The notes beneath the pieces are model-generated. The model searched no databases, had not been told where the DNA came from, and saw nothing but the letters and a program-made list of their open reading frames with translations. Shown piece by piece: positions 1 to 11,545 of a stretch of 64,000 nt of DNA (its first letter is position 1; the number at the start of each line of letters is the position of its first letter). The DNA comes from Vicia villosa (Eukaryota; Streptophyta; Magnoliopsida; Fabales; Fabaceae). The DNA lies in contig NC_081182.1 of the NCBI RefSeq assembly GCF_029867415.1, positions 8,934,646 through 8,998,645 on the forward strand, written 5' to 3'. Both the position numbers and the translations under genes were made by a program.

Positions 1-222
1 AATAAACTAATCGAAGTAATATCAAAGTTACGGAAAAAAATCGAGAGTTCGAATCAATATATGTCAATTAAATAATTATTGGATGTAATCCTAATTATTT
101 AATTGATAAAAAAAGTTTATTTGAAAATAATATCGAATTTTAAATGACAATAAAATAATTATGAATAAAACGGTAAAAAACTAGAACTTTCGATAAAAAT
201 AAATAGTTAAAATTTGTTATAA

Positions 223-1666
223 TCTACTATCTAGCAATCAAAACAATAGTCCTGCACAATTACATTATTGCCCTTCCTTTTTAACTAATTTTCTACTCAA
301 GGGTTAGTTTGGTCATTTCATAAACCAACTATTTTTCTACACTTCCCACATATCCTCACCTTTTCCTTTTCTTCTTTTCATTCAAATTTCAAATTTCCCC
401 CCACATTTCTTTTTCTTACACTTACTTTCTTACATTTCAACTTTCTTATTCATATTTATTTTCTTTTTTTTCTTACACTACTCTTATTCTATCTCACTTC
501 TCTCTCCACATTTATTTTTCATTTCATTTCTACTTACTTTTCTCTCTCTTTCTCTCTTGCATTTTTCTCTCCAATATTTTCACTTTTATTTTTATTTTTT
601 TCGCTCACAATTTTAATAAATTGAATTAACATAATTATTAAAAAAATTATTTTCAAATGTCAAAATGTTTCATAATTATTAAAAAAATTATTTTCACATG
701 TCAAAATTTCTACTTTTCTCACGGATCACTATGAACAAAATACATATTTTGTTTTAGTTGACATTATACTTATTTGAGACACAAAATTCTTATTTTCAAA
801 TGTCAAAATTTTCTATTTTTCTCACGGGGCACTATCAATAAAATAATCATTTTATTTTAATTAATAATTATCTTTATTTGAGACACAAAATTTTTATTTT
901 CAAATATTCAAATTAAATTTAAATTATTATTATTCATTTTATAATTAAATAACTCATTTCAAATTTAGATGTATATTTAAATAAAATCTATATCGTATTG
1001 AATAAATTTGTAAAAGGACACGATCAGTTAAATTTACGCAAATTTTTTTTTGATAAATATTGCTTTCAATATGCATTTGAATACAAATTTACTATACACA
1101 ATTATTTTAACCTATACAAACTCATGAATATCATTAATTTTTTATACAAATTATTTTTTCGCTCACAATTTTAATAAATTGAATTAACATAATTATTAAA
1201 AAAATTATTTTCAAATGTCAAAATTATTCATAATTATTAAAAAAATTATTTTCACATGTCAAAATTTCTACTTTTCTCACGGATCACTATGAACAAAATA
1301 CATATTTTGTTTTAGTTGACATTATACTGATTTGAGACACAAAATTCTTATTTTCAAATGTCAAAATTTTCTATTTTTCTCACGGGGCACTATCAATTAA
1401 ATAACCATTTTATTTTAATTAACAATTCTTATTTGTAACGGAACACGATTAGTTAAATTCACACAAAAATTTTTTTGATAAAAATTACTTTCAATATGCA
1501 TTTGAATACAAATTAACTATACAAAATTATTTTAACCTATACAAACTCATGAATATCTAATTTTTTATATAATTATACTTATCATTCAATATTCTAAATA
1601 TCTAAACAAACTATATATATAATATCAAATAAATGTACCCGTGCGGCAGCACGGGTAGTTTACTAG
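223..1666 (+). mobile_element. Non-autonomous Helitron 1
   Basis: It begins TCTACTATCTAG and ends with a GC-rich hairpin (CCCGTGC-GGCA-GCACGGG), then TAGTTTA and the terminal CTAG. It sits exactly between host A and T. The right LTR shows the empty site at 13410/13411, reading straight from TTATAA into TAATTT with no duplication. This is the Helitron signature: TC start, 3' hairpin, CTAG end, A|T target, no TSD. It is 1444 bp with no credible coding sequence, so rolling-circle replication proteins must have come from elsewhere. It inserted after the Ogre-like element, because only one LTR carries it. Confidence 0.92.
599..1580 (+). repeat. Internal direct duplication within Helitron 1
   Basis: A segment starting at about 599 (TCGCTCACAATTTTAATAAA) recurs from about 1157 and runs to about 1580 with the same series of landmarks: the 'ctcacggatcactatgaac' and 'ctcacggggcactatcaat' phrases, then 'caatatgcatttgaatac'. 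The second copy lacks about 130 bases present in the first. Shorter internal repeats (AAATGTCAAAAT) occur inside each copy. Confidence 0.8.
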
Positions 1667-3906
1667 TAATTTATTAAGAAAAATAAAATAAAAGAGCTAT
1701 AAGTAATAATTATGGTGGAAACTAAAGAAAATAAGAAGATAAAATATGATTAAAGTAAATAAATAATAATAAAAAAAAAAAGATAGAGAAAACTCAGCTG
1801 GATCCTGTGCTACGCCTTAGTGGAGGTGCATGATGGGCACTCGCGTTGTGGGACGTTGGATTTGAAGTTGACGATGATCTGACAGTAGATGAAGTAAGGT
1901 GCATCGTGATCTTGTCCATTGGTGTTGCATTGGATCTATAAACAAACACATGTATTGAATGGATAAAAAAATAATGTCGCCTGCAGGTATCGAACCCAGG
2001 CAATCTCACTCAACCACCAGCGTCTTTCGCCACCTGCACTATTGTTGTTAGTTGTTTAAAAACCAAGAAATATATTTCAAAAAATTAAAACGCGCGCCCA
2101 GCCCAAAGGAGTCTTCTTCTTCGTTTTGGATTTTTCTTACCAGGGCTTTACCCACGGTTTTCACATGTCACCATAGAACCTGCATCTTTCACAATCAAAA
2201 TAATACAACATAAACTCATATAGAAACCATGGATCGGTTAGAAATTGTTCACTAAATCTAATGGCACCATTAGTTTTGGCTAATTTTGTCTCTACCTTAA
2301 AGCCCCAAATTGAGACCTCCGCGACCTAACAATGGCGGATTACTCAATCTGTACCAAACCTTGAATTAAATGTGTCAGAAACATTCCATACATGCATATG
2401 AACATGAATATAACATCAAATTATGTTTAAGAGTCATAAATTACGTAAATCGATTTTGAAAAAAAAAAGTGAGAAAACCGTGAGCGTATGGAGGTAAGTT
2501 CGCGAGCGTTAATCTTCTTTGATGATCGGGATAGCTTCAGGAATGATCCAGGAGTGTGTTTGAATCACTGAAACGTCCTGAATTGCTCTGCCACTTAGAG
2601 AACGGTTTGAACTTTCTCTTGAAATTTTCAAGTGTTCCACAAGTTCTTCAGGGCTGCAAAACCTTGTGAATTCGTCCAAAAAACCTCCTCTTGCCCTCAG
2701 TAACATCTCCATTTATATTAGAGGCATTTAGGTTAATCAAATTGTAGTGAATCAAGGAACTTGGAAATTGATTGAAAATTATCATCGAATCTTTCTAATT
2801 TTATTCCAATTTCAATATTCTCTTCCCAATCTCTTTAATCACAAAATTTGATTCAATTATCTTGATATTTCCATCACATAATAGACCTAAAATCAATTTT
2901 TATTTTCCCTTATTTATTTATTTTAATTAAATCTATTATAAATATATAAAAAGTAAAGTACCTGGAAAAACCACAACTAACCTTCTGATTACAAACTTAA
3001 ACTATTCTGATTCCAGGGTTAAAATTGACTAATTGCATAATCTTTGATTTATATTGATTTGGCAATAAATGACGCTGATGTGTCGACACCAAATTTATTC
3101 CAATAATTTTTATTTAGTTTAAATCGTAATATTATTTCATTACTAATCATTAATTAACCCTAATTTACTATACCACTATTTCACGTATTGAAAAAAAAAA
3201 CAACTCCATTATTGTTTGCATTTGCATTTGCCTTGGAAACAGAAAAAGCAGCCGAATTTTTTAACTTCCCACTGAGAAGGCACACAATATTCAAGCTCAT
3301 CCACCCTTTTCCAAGATTCATTCAACCAAGATTCATTCAACCGATTTTTCTTCTGAAAAATCACATTAAAAGTCTATAAAATAAAAAGAAAGTGGAACTT
3401 AGATCCAATCCTTTTTCCTTCTGAATTCATAAATCTATCTCCATGCCCAAATCGATTTTCCCTCTTAATTGATTTTTCTATGTTTTGTTTCTGCCTTTTT
3501 GTTTCACCTAAGAACTTTAATCATAAGTCGATTCTGATTTTCACCTAAATCGAGTTGTTCCATCTGTTATCCATTGTCTAAAATAGTCTGAGACGAAACT
3601 CTTTGAATTTCGGTTTATGAATTTGTAACGTTTTTGTTGATGATTTAAGATTATCTTAATTTCCTTTTAAATATGATGTTGTAGGTTGTAGAAGCCGATG
3701 AAAAAACTGGTAGTTGGTTGCTCAGGAAAGCACGCATTTGCACTATAAGTATCTCACCATTGATTTGCTCAAGTAGTTTTAGTGAGATTATGTGATAATA
3801 TTTCTGCTATGTTTTGGATGCTATTGGTGATAGCAGTTGGTGTGGTGGAACTAATACGAAGGACGAAGCTATAGAAACTATTTTCTTCAATAATGTTTTG
3901 TCTAAA

Positions 3907-3982
3907 AAGCCTTTCGTCCTTCCACCCATAAAATCATTATTGGGAAGCCTTTCGTCCTTCCACCCATAAAATCATTATTGTG
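3907..3982 (+). repeat. Two-copy 38-bp tandem repeat in Helitron 2
   Basis: The unit starting AAGCCTTTCGTCCTTCC is present twice in a row and nearly identical. Confidence 0.85.
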
Positions 3983-4376
3983 AAGTTTCAGGGAAACTTT
4001 TGGCGACAACAATGTTGTGATTCTTCCTGGCGATTCTGCTGTATTTTCAGATTTTGCTGTTTTTTCAGATTTTGATTATGACTACAAAGATATTACACAA
4101 CATGATTAGAGATACATTAGGTTAGAAAGTTGGTTATATTAATCTTAAAGACATTTTTTTGTGAATAAACTAACAATCCTAAGCCAATTTCTGTGTTTTT
4201 GGCAGCTGCAAAAATATAGACTCTTTTACCCATCAAGCTGGTTGTTGCGGATGGATATGCCTTGCTGCAGATGGATATGCAGTTATTTGTGTTATAATTT
4301 TGAAAATACAAAATGGATACTCCTTTCTTAAACCAAAGAGTATGTTATTATTCATGATAATCACCTTTCCACACTT

Positions 4377-4457
4377 TTATTATCATATTTATATGCTACA
4401 TATGGTTTCATTGTACTCTTATTATCATATTTATATGCTACAAATAGTTTCATTGTT
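4377..4457 (+). repeat. Two-copy tandem repeat of about 40 bp in Helitron 2
   Basis: The phrase ATTATCATATTTATATGCTA followed by a 'gtttcattgt' block occurs twice in tandem with a few differences. Confidence 0.75.
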
Positions 4458-5909
4458 TGGATTGTTTGCTCACACTCTCTAACATGAAATAGGCAATAAG
4501 TCTTTTTTTTTTTTAATTTATAAACGATAATAAATTACTAATATATTTATAAATGGTAATAAGTTTACTAATATATTTATAACCATTATTTGTATGGTAA
4601 CTTTATCAAAGAATAATTAACTAATTCAATTAGATTATTTTCAAAAGTTTAATTAATTATTTAAAATCAGATAAATTTAATTAATAATAATAAACTATAT
4701 AATATTGATATATTTTTTTAAAAATTGAAATTTTATTTCTTATAATTGTTACCATAGAATACGTGAATATATTTTCTATTTATAATGTATCCAATTGATT
4801 CTACACTACACATCTAAAAAAATCATATAGATTATGATTTATGATTATAAATATATTAAAAATTATATAAATTACTACATAATTTAGAATTTATTTCAAA
4901 ATGATAAAATAAATTAATTTTAAAATAAATATACGAAAATGAATAATGATTAACCTAAAATTAAATATATAAAAACACGTGAAATTGTTAAAAATTATTA
5001 AAATTGAAAAATTATTAAAAAGTTATGATTTTCTAAGAAATATAGATAAGACTAATATTATTTTATTTTATTAGCAAAATTTTGATTTTTTTAAAAATTG
5101 AAAGTAGGTATTATTATAGTTTAAATAACATTTTGTTATTAAAAAATATTAAAAAATAATGTATTTTTATGAAATATTAATAAAAATCACGTATTTTAAA
5201 GAAATATTAAACATAAAAACTAAAGTATATGGAGAAACTACAATTACTCTTCTTACTAAATATTTATCATTTTTAAAATATAAGAATAAAAATTATTTTT
5301 TAATTATTTAGATGCTTATCTGAGATAAAATATATTTTGAAGTTATTTAGTTTTTCATACAGAGGTTAATAAAACAACAAAATTAATTGAGATTTTGTAA
5401 TTTTTTTTTTAAAACTTATGAAATAACTAAAACTTATTATAATCTTTTCAAATTAATTTCATAATTGTAATCATTATAAAAATAATGTTAAATGGTAGTC
5501 ATGAAAATTTAATGATAAATGGTAATAAAAAATAATTAATGATAAAAGGTAAAAATTTATTAATATAGTCAATTTTATAAACTGAGTAAGTTACAATTGT
5601 TTTTGTAAATCGGAATAAGTTACAAATAATTCTATGAATGTAATAAATTCAACTATTTATACAATTATTTTGTATAAATGAGAATAAGATACATATATTT
5701 CTATAAATAGACACCCGGGTTCAAGGTCCTGTTTAACGGAAAAAAGTAACAATAATTTTAGAGGTTTAACAATTTTTTTTGCCAAAATACTTGGTTTATC
5801 TAAAATATAAAAATCTATATTATAATTTTAATCTTTAATTTTATTTGATGATATTTTTTGGTTTTTAAATTTTTTTAAAATAAAACTTTACAATAAATTT
5901 ATATATAAT

Positions 5910-6014
<105 letters not shown>

Positions 6015-6890
6015 CTATTTTGAAGATTGTTATTGAAGATTAGATTATAGGTTTGGTTTTAATCACCATGTCGAACTTGCGTGAGCATATTTTACACAGT
6101 TTACTATATTTAGACGGGGTGTTGTCATACATTTTATGTTTGTAAAAAATGTAAATATGACCTAATAAGAAGGTTTTCGGTTTTTAATTTAACAATATGA
6201 TTTAATAAGATAAGAAAATTTTAAAACTGAAATTTAACTGGAAGTGTCATATATTTTAGGTTAGGAAAAATGGACTAATAAATTTTTAGAATATGAAGTA
6301 AAAATCACAGGTAGATGTAAACGTATATATGAGATACCAGTTGTAGACGGTTCATTTTAATGTCCATCTCTAAACTTTTTTTGTTGGTGTTTTTATAATT
6401 GAAGTTAAAGAATCGACTGTAGATTTATTATAAGTACGAATGAATGCTTAAAAGTTGGTATATATTATTAGCATATATTTGTAACTATGTGAATATGAAC
6501 CAATTGAAGAATGTAGTTCATACTTTATAAATGTTTTAGACGTGTAATGTGAACTCAGACGGGACCCGTGCGATAGCACGGGTTTCTTACTAGTTGAATT
6601 TTAAAATGACTTCAAAATCAAGATAAATAAAATAAATAATAAATAATGAAAATGACATGGGATTGGGTCAGGAGTCTTCTAATAAGATTAGAATCATGTT
6701 TGGATCAAATAAATATGGGACCATTTGTAAAAATCCAAATTCCTTCACATTTTTTTTTTCAAAATAACCCATCTTTGACAAGGCCCATCTCCCTCAATTT
6801 TTGAGGTATGGGAGAGTGTGTCTTGGAGCTTTGCATCTTGATTTGAATTAGAATAGGAAAAAATGTATGGGCAAATTTTGGGGTATGACA

Positions 6891-6905
6891 GCTGCCCCTG
6901 TTCAA
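6891..6905 (-). other. Polypurine tract of the Ogre-like element
   Basis: On the minus strand the sequence GAACAGGGGCAGC lies directly before the LTR start TGTCATACCCC. This is the expected place for plus-strand DNA priming in an LTR retrotransposon. Confidence 0.7.
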
Positions 6906-7106
6906 TTATCTTAAACCTGAAGATGTAGAGTGGTTTGTATGCCAGTCGGAATCTGAAGGTAGAAGAGGATTGAACACTAGAATACCAAGAAATTTGCCCT
7001 AGCTGAAGTAGGGACTTTTGTCGGAGATGGGCTTGAAGATGCCATCCAGGCCTTGAGAGAAAGTTTATTGGAGACTGACTTAGATCTAAGTCTTTTGATC
7101 TATCCA

Positions 7107-7435
7107 TGGAGGATATTCGAAACTAAGTATCAGAACTAAATCGTCGTCTTGATTATCTCTGAACTATCTTCGAAATAATTGTCACAATTAAATCTCTATC
7201 TTGATTATCTCTGAACTATCTTTGGAGGATACCCAAAATTAAGTGTCAGAATTAAATAACTATCTTGATTATCTCTGAACTGTTAAGTATCAGAATTAAA
7301 TCTCTGTCTTGATTATCTCTGAACTATCTTTGGAAGATATCCAAAATTAAGTATCAGAACTAAATCTTCATCTTGAATGAGTGTCAGAATTAAATCTTTG
7401 ACTGGATTATCTCTGCACTATATCTAGAAGATAAT
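7107..7435. repeat. Degenerate tandem repeat (about 60-80 bp unit) in the Ogre-like internal region
   Basis: About five units share the core 'cttgattatctctgaact', a 'gaagatatccaaaattaag' segment and 'tatcagaattaaatct'. Units vary in length by internal deletion. They lie near the 3' end of the element in its own orientation, where Ogre elements have long non-coding DNA. Confidence 0.75.
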
Positions 7436-9611
7436 ATTCATTTGATTGTAGAAGTATACTGCAAAAGAAACATCAGTTTTATGCAATGTCGTGATGCATG
7501 TATTGTGATTTTGAAATGAATGAGAGTAATATGACTATGTAATGAGACGTATGTATGTTATGTATGAATTTACTATGATACATGATGTATGAACATGTTA
7601 TTTTGGAGTATCTCGAGAAACTAAATCTATGTATCATTGTGATTTTGACGCTTGATCTTATCTTGAAGAAGTACAGCTGGGGATTTATGATTTCTGCTTG
7701 GGGATGATCAGTAACTTGATGTACCCTGATTGGGGACAAAAGTATTAGTGACCCATGTTGGAGAAGAGAAAGATGTCGGGGAACCAGCAATGTTGAAGAG
7801 GTAAACTCTGTTGAGGAGCTATGTCTTTTGTTGGATGGGTATGTTTGAAGATATCTTCTTAATGATTACTTTGTGGGGATATGATCTTATGAACCTGGCT
7901 CTGTGGGGAGATGTGGATGTCTTGAAAGTTGCCCCCAGTATCATAGTAACTTACTACTCGATTCAGGACACGCCACTGAGTATTGATCAAGATGTTGAAC
8001 TGGACTTGCATAGATTTGCCCCAGTTAGCAGGAACTTTGGAAAGATTCGCCTTGCGAGGACTTTATGAGATGTTCCCTATGGGCGGCATGCCCCCAGTAA
8101 TTATAGGTTCATGACAATGTCCCATGTTGATCGGGGAGTAGCTTTTAGATATACTTGGATGCCTGCCCCTGATTGTTCGAGCATCCATGAGAGATTCTCG
8201 GAATCTTGACTTGATTGCCCCAGATTGATTGGGCAAAACATGTCATCCCCCTTGTATACCTGAGAGACATGGCCTCTTGGAGTAATATTGTCTGTCGGGA
8301 TAACTTTCAGTCATTAGTTGTACCCTATGCAAGTTCTTTCTGTTGCTAACATTTGAAATTATGTAGCAGAATATGTTTAATAATGTATTCATGAGATGCA
8401 ATGCATACGTCTGTCTTGAGTTTTTGAAAAACATTAAAACTGGAGATGTAAAATCATGATGTTTGTAAAAACGTGACGTCTTGTAAAAAACGCGATGTTT
8501 GTAAAAGTGAAGTATCAACTCAGCATTCGTGGTAAACCTTAAGGAGTCAGGATACCTTTTTGGTAACAATATGCTTTCGAACTAACCATGCTTCAATTAG
8601 GACTTTCAAGGGTTGTAACGTGGCTTGGTTCACGGTTTAAGAAACAAAGGATAAAGGCTCAAAATTTGATTGTACCCACCCCTCTTCGTGATAATCTTCA
8701 ATCCTAAGCTCAGTTGATTCGACTTATGCATTCAGGTTCCAAGAGACTTTTGGATTTGCACCTTTGATAATGATGATGGTTCACAAGCAGAGAGAACTTT
8801 TGAGATGACAGTCACTTCTTCCTTTTGGTAGTCACAACATTGTGTTGTTCAGGAATTTATTGACTTTTCTTCTTTCATCTTTTTGATATCCCTGACTTTT
8901 GCCTGAACTGTTTATTTTTGAGATTACAGTCAGCGGGATGCCTTGATTTTTGCCTAAGTCACCTTTTTGATTTTTGACTTAGCAGGCTTTTCTTTGTATA
9001 TATGTTTTTTTATTTTTTTTTCCTTATGAAAGATATTGACTGCCTTGCTTAATGATTGATGAACCTTCATTGGCTTTTGATTGACATCTCTAACACTTCT
9101 TTGATGTGTGCGAATGAATGCTTGCGATTGAAACCTTTGTGTACTGAATGATTCTCTTAAAATAGAATGCACAGCCAGATTAACTGAGAACTACCCTGCC
9201 CCAGGTTATGATCAAGGGTTTTAATTAGTACAAGAAAGAAACTTCTACTTCTTAGGCTCAAAGGGGTTGACGAGGGATTAACATCCTTATATCTCCACTG
9301 TTTAGGAATTGAAACAATGCCTGTACATCGTCAGCATAGTCCGCTCAAAAGCATATTGTATGGGGTTGTGGTATCGTTTTCGTCATCCTCCCTCAAAAGG
9401 TATACAACTTTAGCAGGAGTTGAGTATCATAAAACATATGCAAAGTAAAGATGCAATTTAAAATGAGTGATAGCGAAGTAAATTATTCAAGACAAACATA
9501 TGCAATGCACTGATGATGATTATTAAGACATATAATGTCTATCATAAGTCAAATGCTTAAACAAACAGAAAAGAAACTTGCAAATGAAAGTAGATCTAAT
9601 GATCCAAAAGT

Positions 9612-9836
9612 TCATCCGTCTAGACGCCGATCAGTCTTGTCATGACTAGGCATAGGAGCGGTGATCACCACAGGAGTTTCGGGAGGGTTGAATTTGATTT
9701 CCCCGTTATCGATTAGATCTTGAATCTTATTCCCCAATGTCCAGCAATTGTTTTTGTAATGTCCAGGACTGTTGGAATGGTACGCGCACCTCGCATTGAG
9801 TTTATAGCCAGAGGTGTTTAGAATTCTTAGGAGCAT
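9612..9836 (-). pseudogene. Remnant of Ogre-type gag (zinc-knuckle region)
   Basis: The minus-strand frame reads a cysteine/histidine cluster CAYHSNSPGHYKNNC followed by WTLGNKIQDLIDNGEI and FNPPETP. This arrangement is typical of the gag nucleocapsid region of Ogre/Tat elements, which uses a C-x2-H-x5-H-x4-C spacing rather than the usual CCHC. Only about 74 codons survive as an open frame; the rest of gag and all of pol are missing. It identifies the lineage of the derivative and its minus orientation. The fragment is unlikely to make a useful protein. Confidence 0.7.
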
Positions 9837-9968
9837 CCCTCAGAGTAATCAATCTGATCTTCAACAGATGTTGTAATGTTTGAGCCGACGACATATTGAT
9901 TTTGGTGAATTGATGCTTAGGTGCATCTGGCTTGCGTCGTTGTTGTGGAACTGGTGTAGAGATTCAGA

Positions 9969-10370
9969 GTATCCGGGGTTCGAGCTTCCGGAATGTGTAT
10001 CTGATAAGAATGTTTCAGAATGTCCGGGGTTCGAGCTTCCGGAATGTATATCTGATTGGAATGTTTCAGAAGTCTGGGGGTCAAGCTTCCAGAATGTTCA
10101 TCTGATTGGAACTTTCAGAATGTCCGGGGTTCGAGCTTCCGGAATGTATATCTGATTGGAATGTTTCAGAAGTCTGGGGGTCAAGCTTCCAGAATGTTCA
10201 TCTGATTGGAACTTTCAGAATGTCCGGGGTTCGAGCTTCCGGAATGTATATCTGATTGGAATGTTTCAGAAGTCTGGGGGTCAAGCTTCCAGAATGTTCA
10301 TCTGATTGGAATGTTTCAGAAGTCTGGGGGTCAAGCTTCCAGAATGTTCATCTGATTAGGATTGATTTGT
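9969..10370. repeat. Array of eight units of about 50 bp in two alternating types
   Basis: Type 1 units contain 'tccggggttcgagcttccggaatg', and type 2 units contain 'ctgggggtcaagcttccagaatg'. The order along the plus strand is 1,1,2,1,2,1,2,2, so about 100-bp pairs have been amplified. Each unit ends in a 'ctgattggaa..ttcagaa' segment. The array lies between the PBS end and the gag remnant of the Ogre-like element. Confidence 0.85.
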
Positions 10371-10602
10371 TGATGGTATTTGTCTGACCAGTTGGTCGGC
10401 CTGAAAGGAAAAGTTAGTTTTATGTGATGTTATGAATGCAAATGCGATCTTTTATAGGGTCTTTAGGAATTTAGTTAGCAACATTAGAAAATGGTTTGGC
10501 CGCGTCTTTGTCTGAAGAATTCTGACTTTTGTCTTTGAATGTCTTTCTTTGAGAATCATGCTCACCATATCGAGTGGGTCATCGCCTCTGATTCGGGATA
10601 CT

Positions 10603-10732
10603 TCTGAATTTGAAGGTACATGGCTAGAGGAAAATAAATCCTCTTGCCCCTTGATAGGTATTGTGTCTCTGAATCGGAAGGTATGCGGCCAGAGGAAAAT
10701 AAATCCTCTTGCCCCTTGATAGGGATTCAGTC
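10603..10732. repeat. Two-copy 65-bp tandem repeat
   Basis: Two adjacent units share 'agaggaaaataaatcctctt' and 'gccccttgatagg'. Each contains the inverted pair AGAGGA...TCCTCT. Confidence 0.8.
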
Positions 10733-11523
10733 TTTGATAAAGGCACCTGAAATTGTGCGCCCTACATTCCTAAGATCCTTGAAAGGGTTAGTTAAATCAT
10801 GTTATGCTTATGATGTCATGATGTTATGCGAATGAAGTTAGTTAGGCATAGTGTGAGATAGTAAGGACAAGTGAGTCCTTTCAACAAAACCTGCGAGGAA
10901 CGAAGGTTAGTAGCAAACACAAACAAGTCACACAAGTCACGCAAGTCACACAATTTTTGGCTTAAGGCTTGCATGGAGTATGATCAGGTGTCCTTCCCAA
11001 GGGTACTTCTATTGATAAGGAGATTTCAGTGACAGGTTCTACAAGTTATCCAGAATTGTCAGCCCTTCTAAAGCACCCTCGGACATGATGCATTCGCACC
11101 ATGCAATGATACTTTGAGAAATAACCTATCTGAATTGTAGCATCGGGTAGCGACTAGTTCTTAACATTTGTCAAGAGTAGTCCCCCCACTACGTTCCTAA
11201 AGGCCAGGATGGGTTAAGGGTAACTAAAGGTCCTTGAGCTCCGGCGCACCCACAGACACATACATAGACCTCCCTCATTTGAGAAAGGTGTGCATATGCT
11301 ATGGAGTCCTAACTCAAGAGTGAACTTCATATTGACTCATCTCCCACATATGTGAAAGAGGTCGCCATGACTATGCCACTCCTATTCTTAAGTGTTCTTG
11401 AATCCGGGAATAGGATTCGTCCTTCAGTTAATTCCCGAAACAGCCCTGAAAAATAAAGCAAGCAAAGCAAACAATAGAAAACAATTAAGTGAATCCTAAA
11501 CTTTTAAGGTAACCCCTCTTAAA

Positions 11524-11541
11524 TCCCCAGCAGAGTCGCCA
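11524..11541 (-). other. Primer-binding site of the Ogre-like element
   Basis: On the minus strand TGGCGACTCTGCTGGGGA lies four bases after the LTR end TTACA. It starts with TGG, as expected for pairing with a tRNA CCA end, and matches the tRNA-Arg-type PBS described for Ogre elements as I recall it. The tRNA assignment is from memory. Confidence 0.7.
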
Positions 11542-11545
11542 GTTC

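Noticed and set aside
7811..8068. Plus-strand frame of 85 codons
   Set aside because: It lies in non-coding DNA of a minus-strand Ogre derivative, has no recognisable domain and appears to be chance.
9969..10370. CRISPR-like array
   Set aside because: Units are contiguous with no unique spacers, and the setting is a plant retrotransposon.
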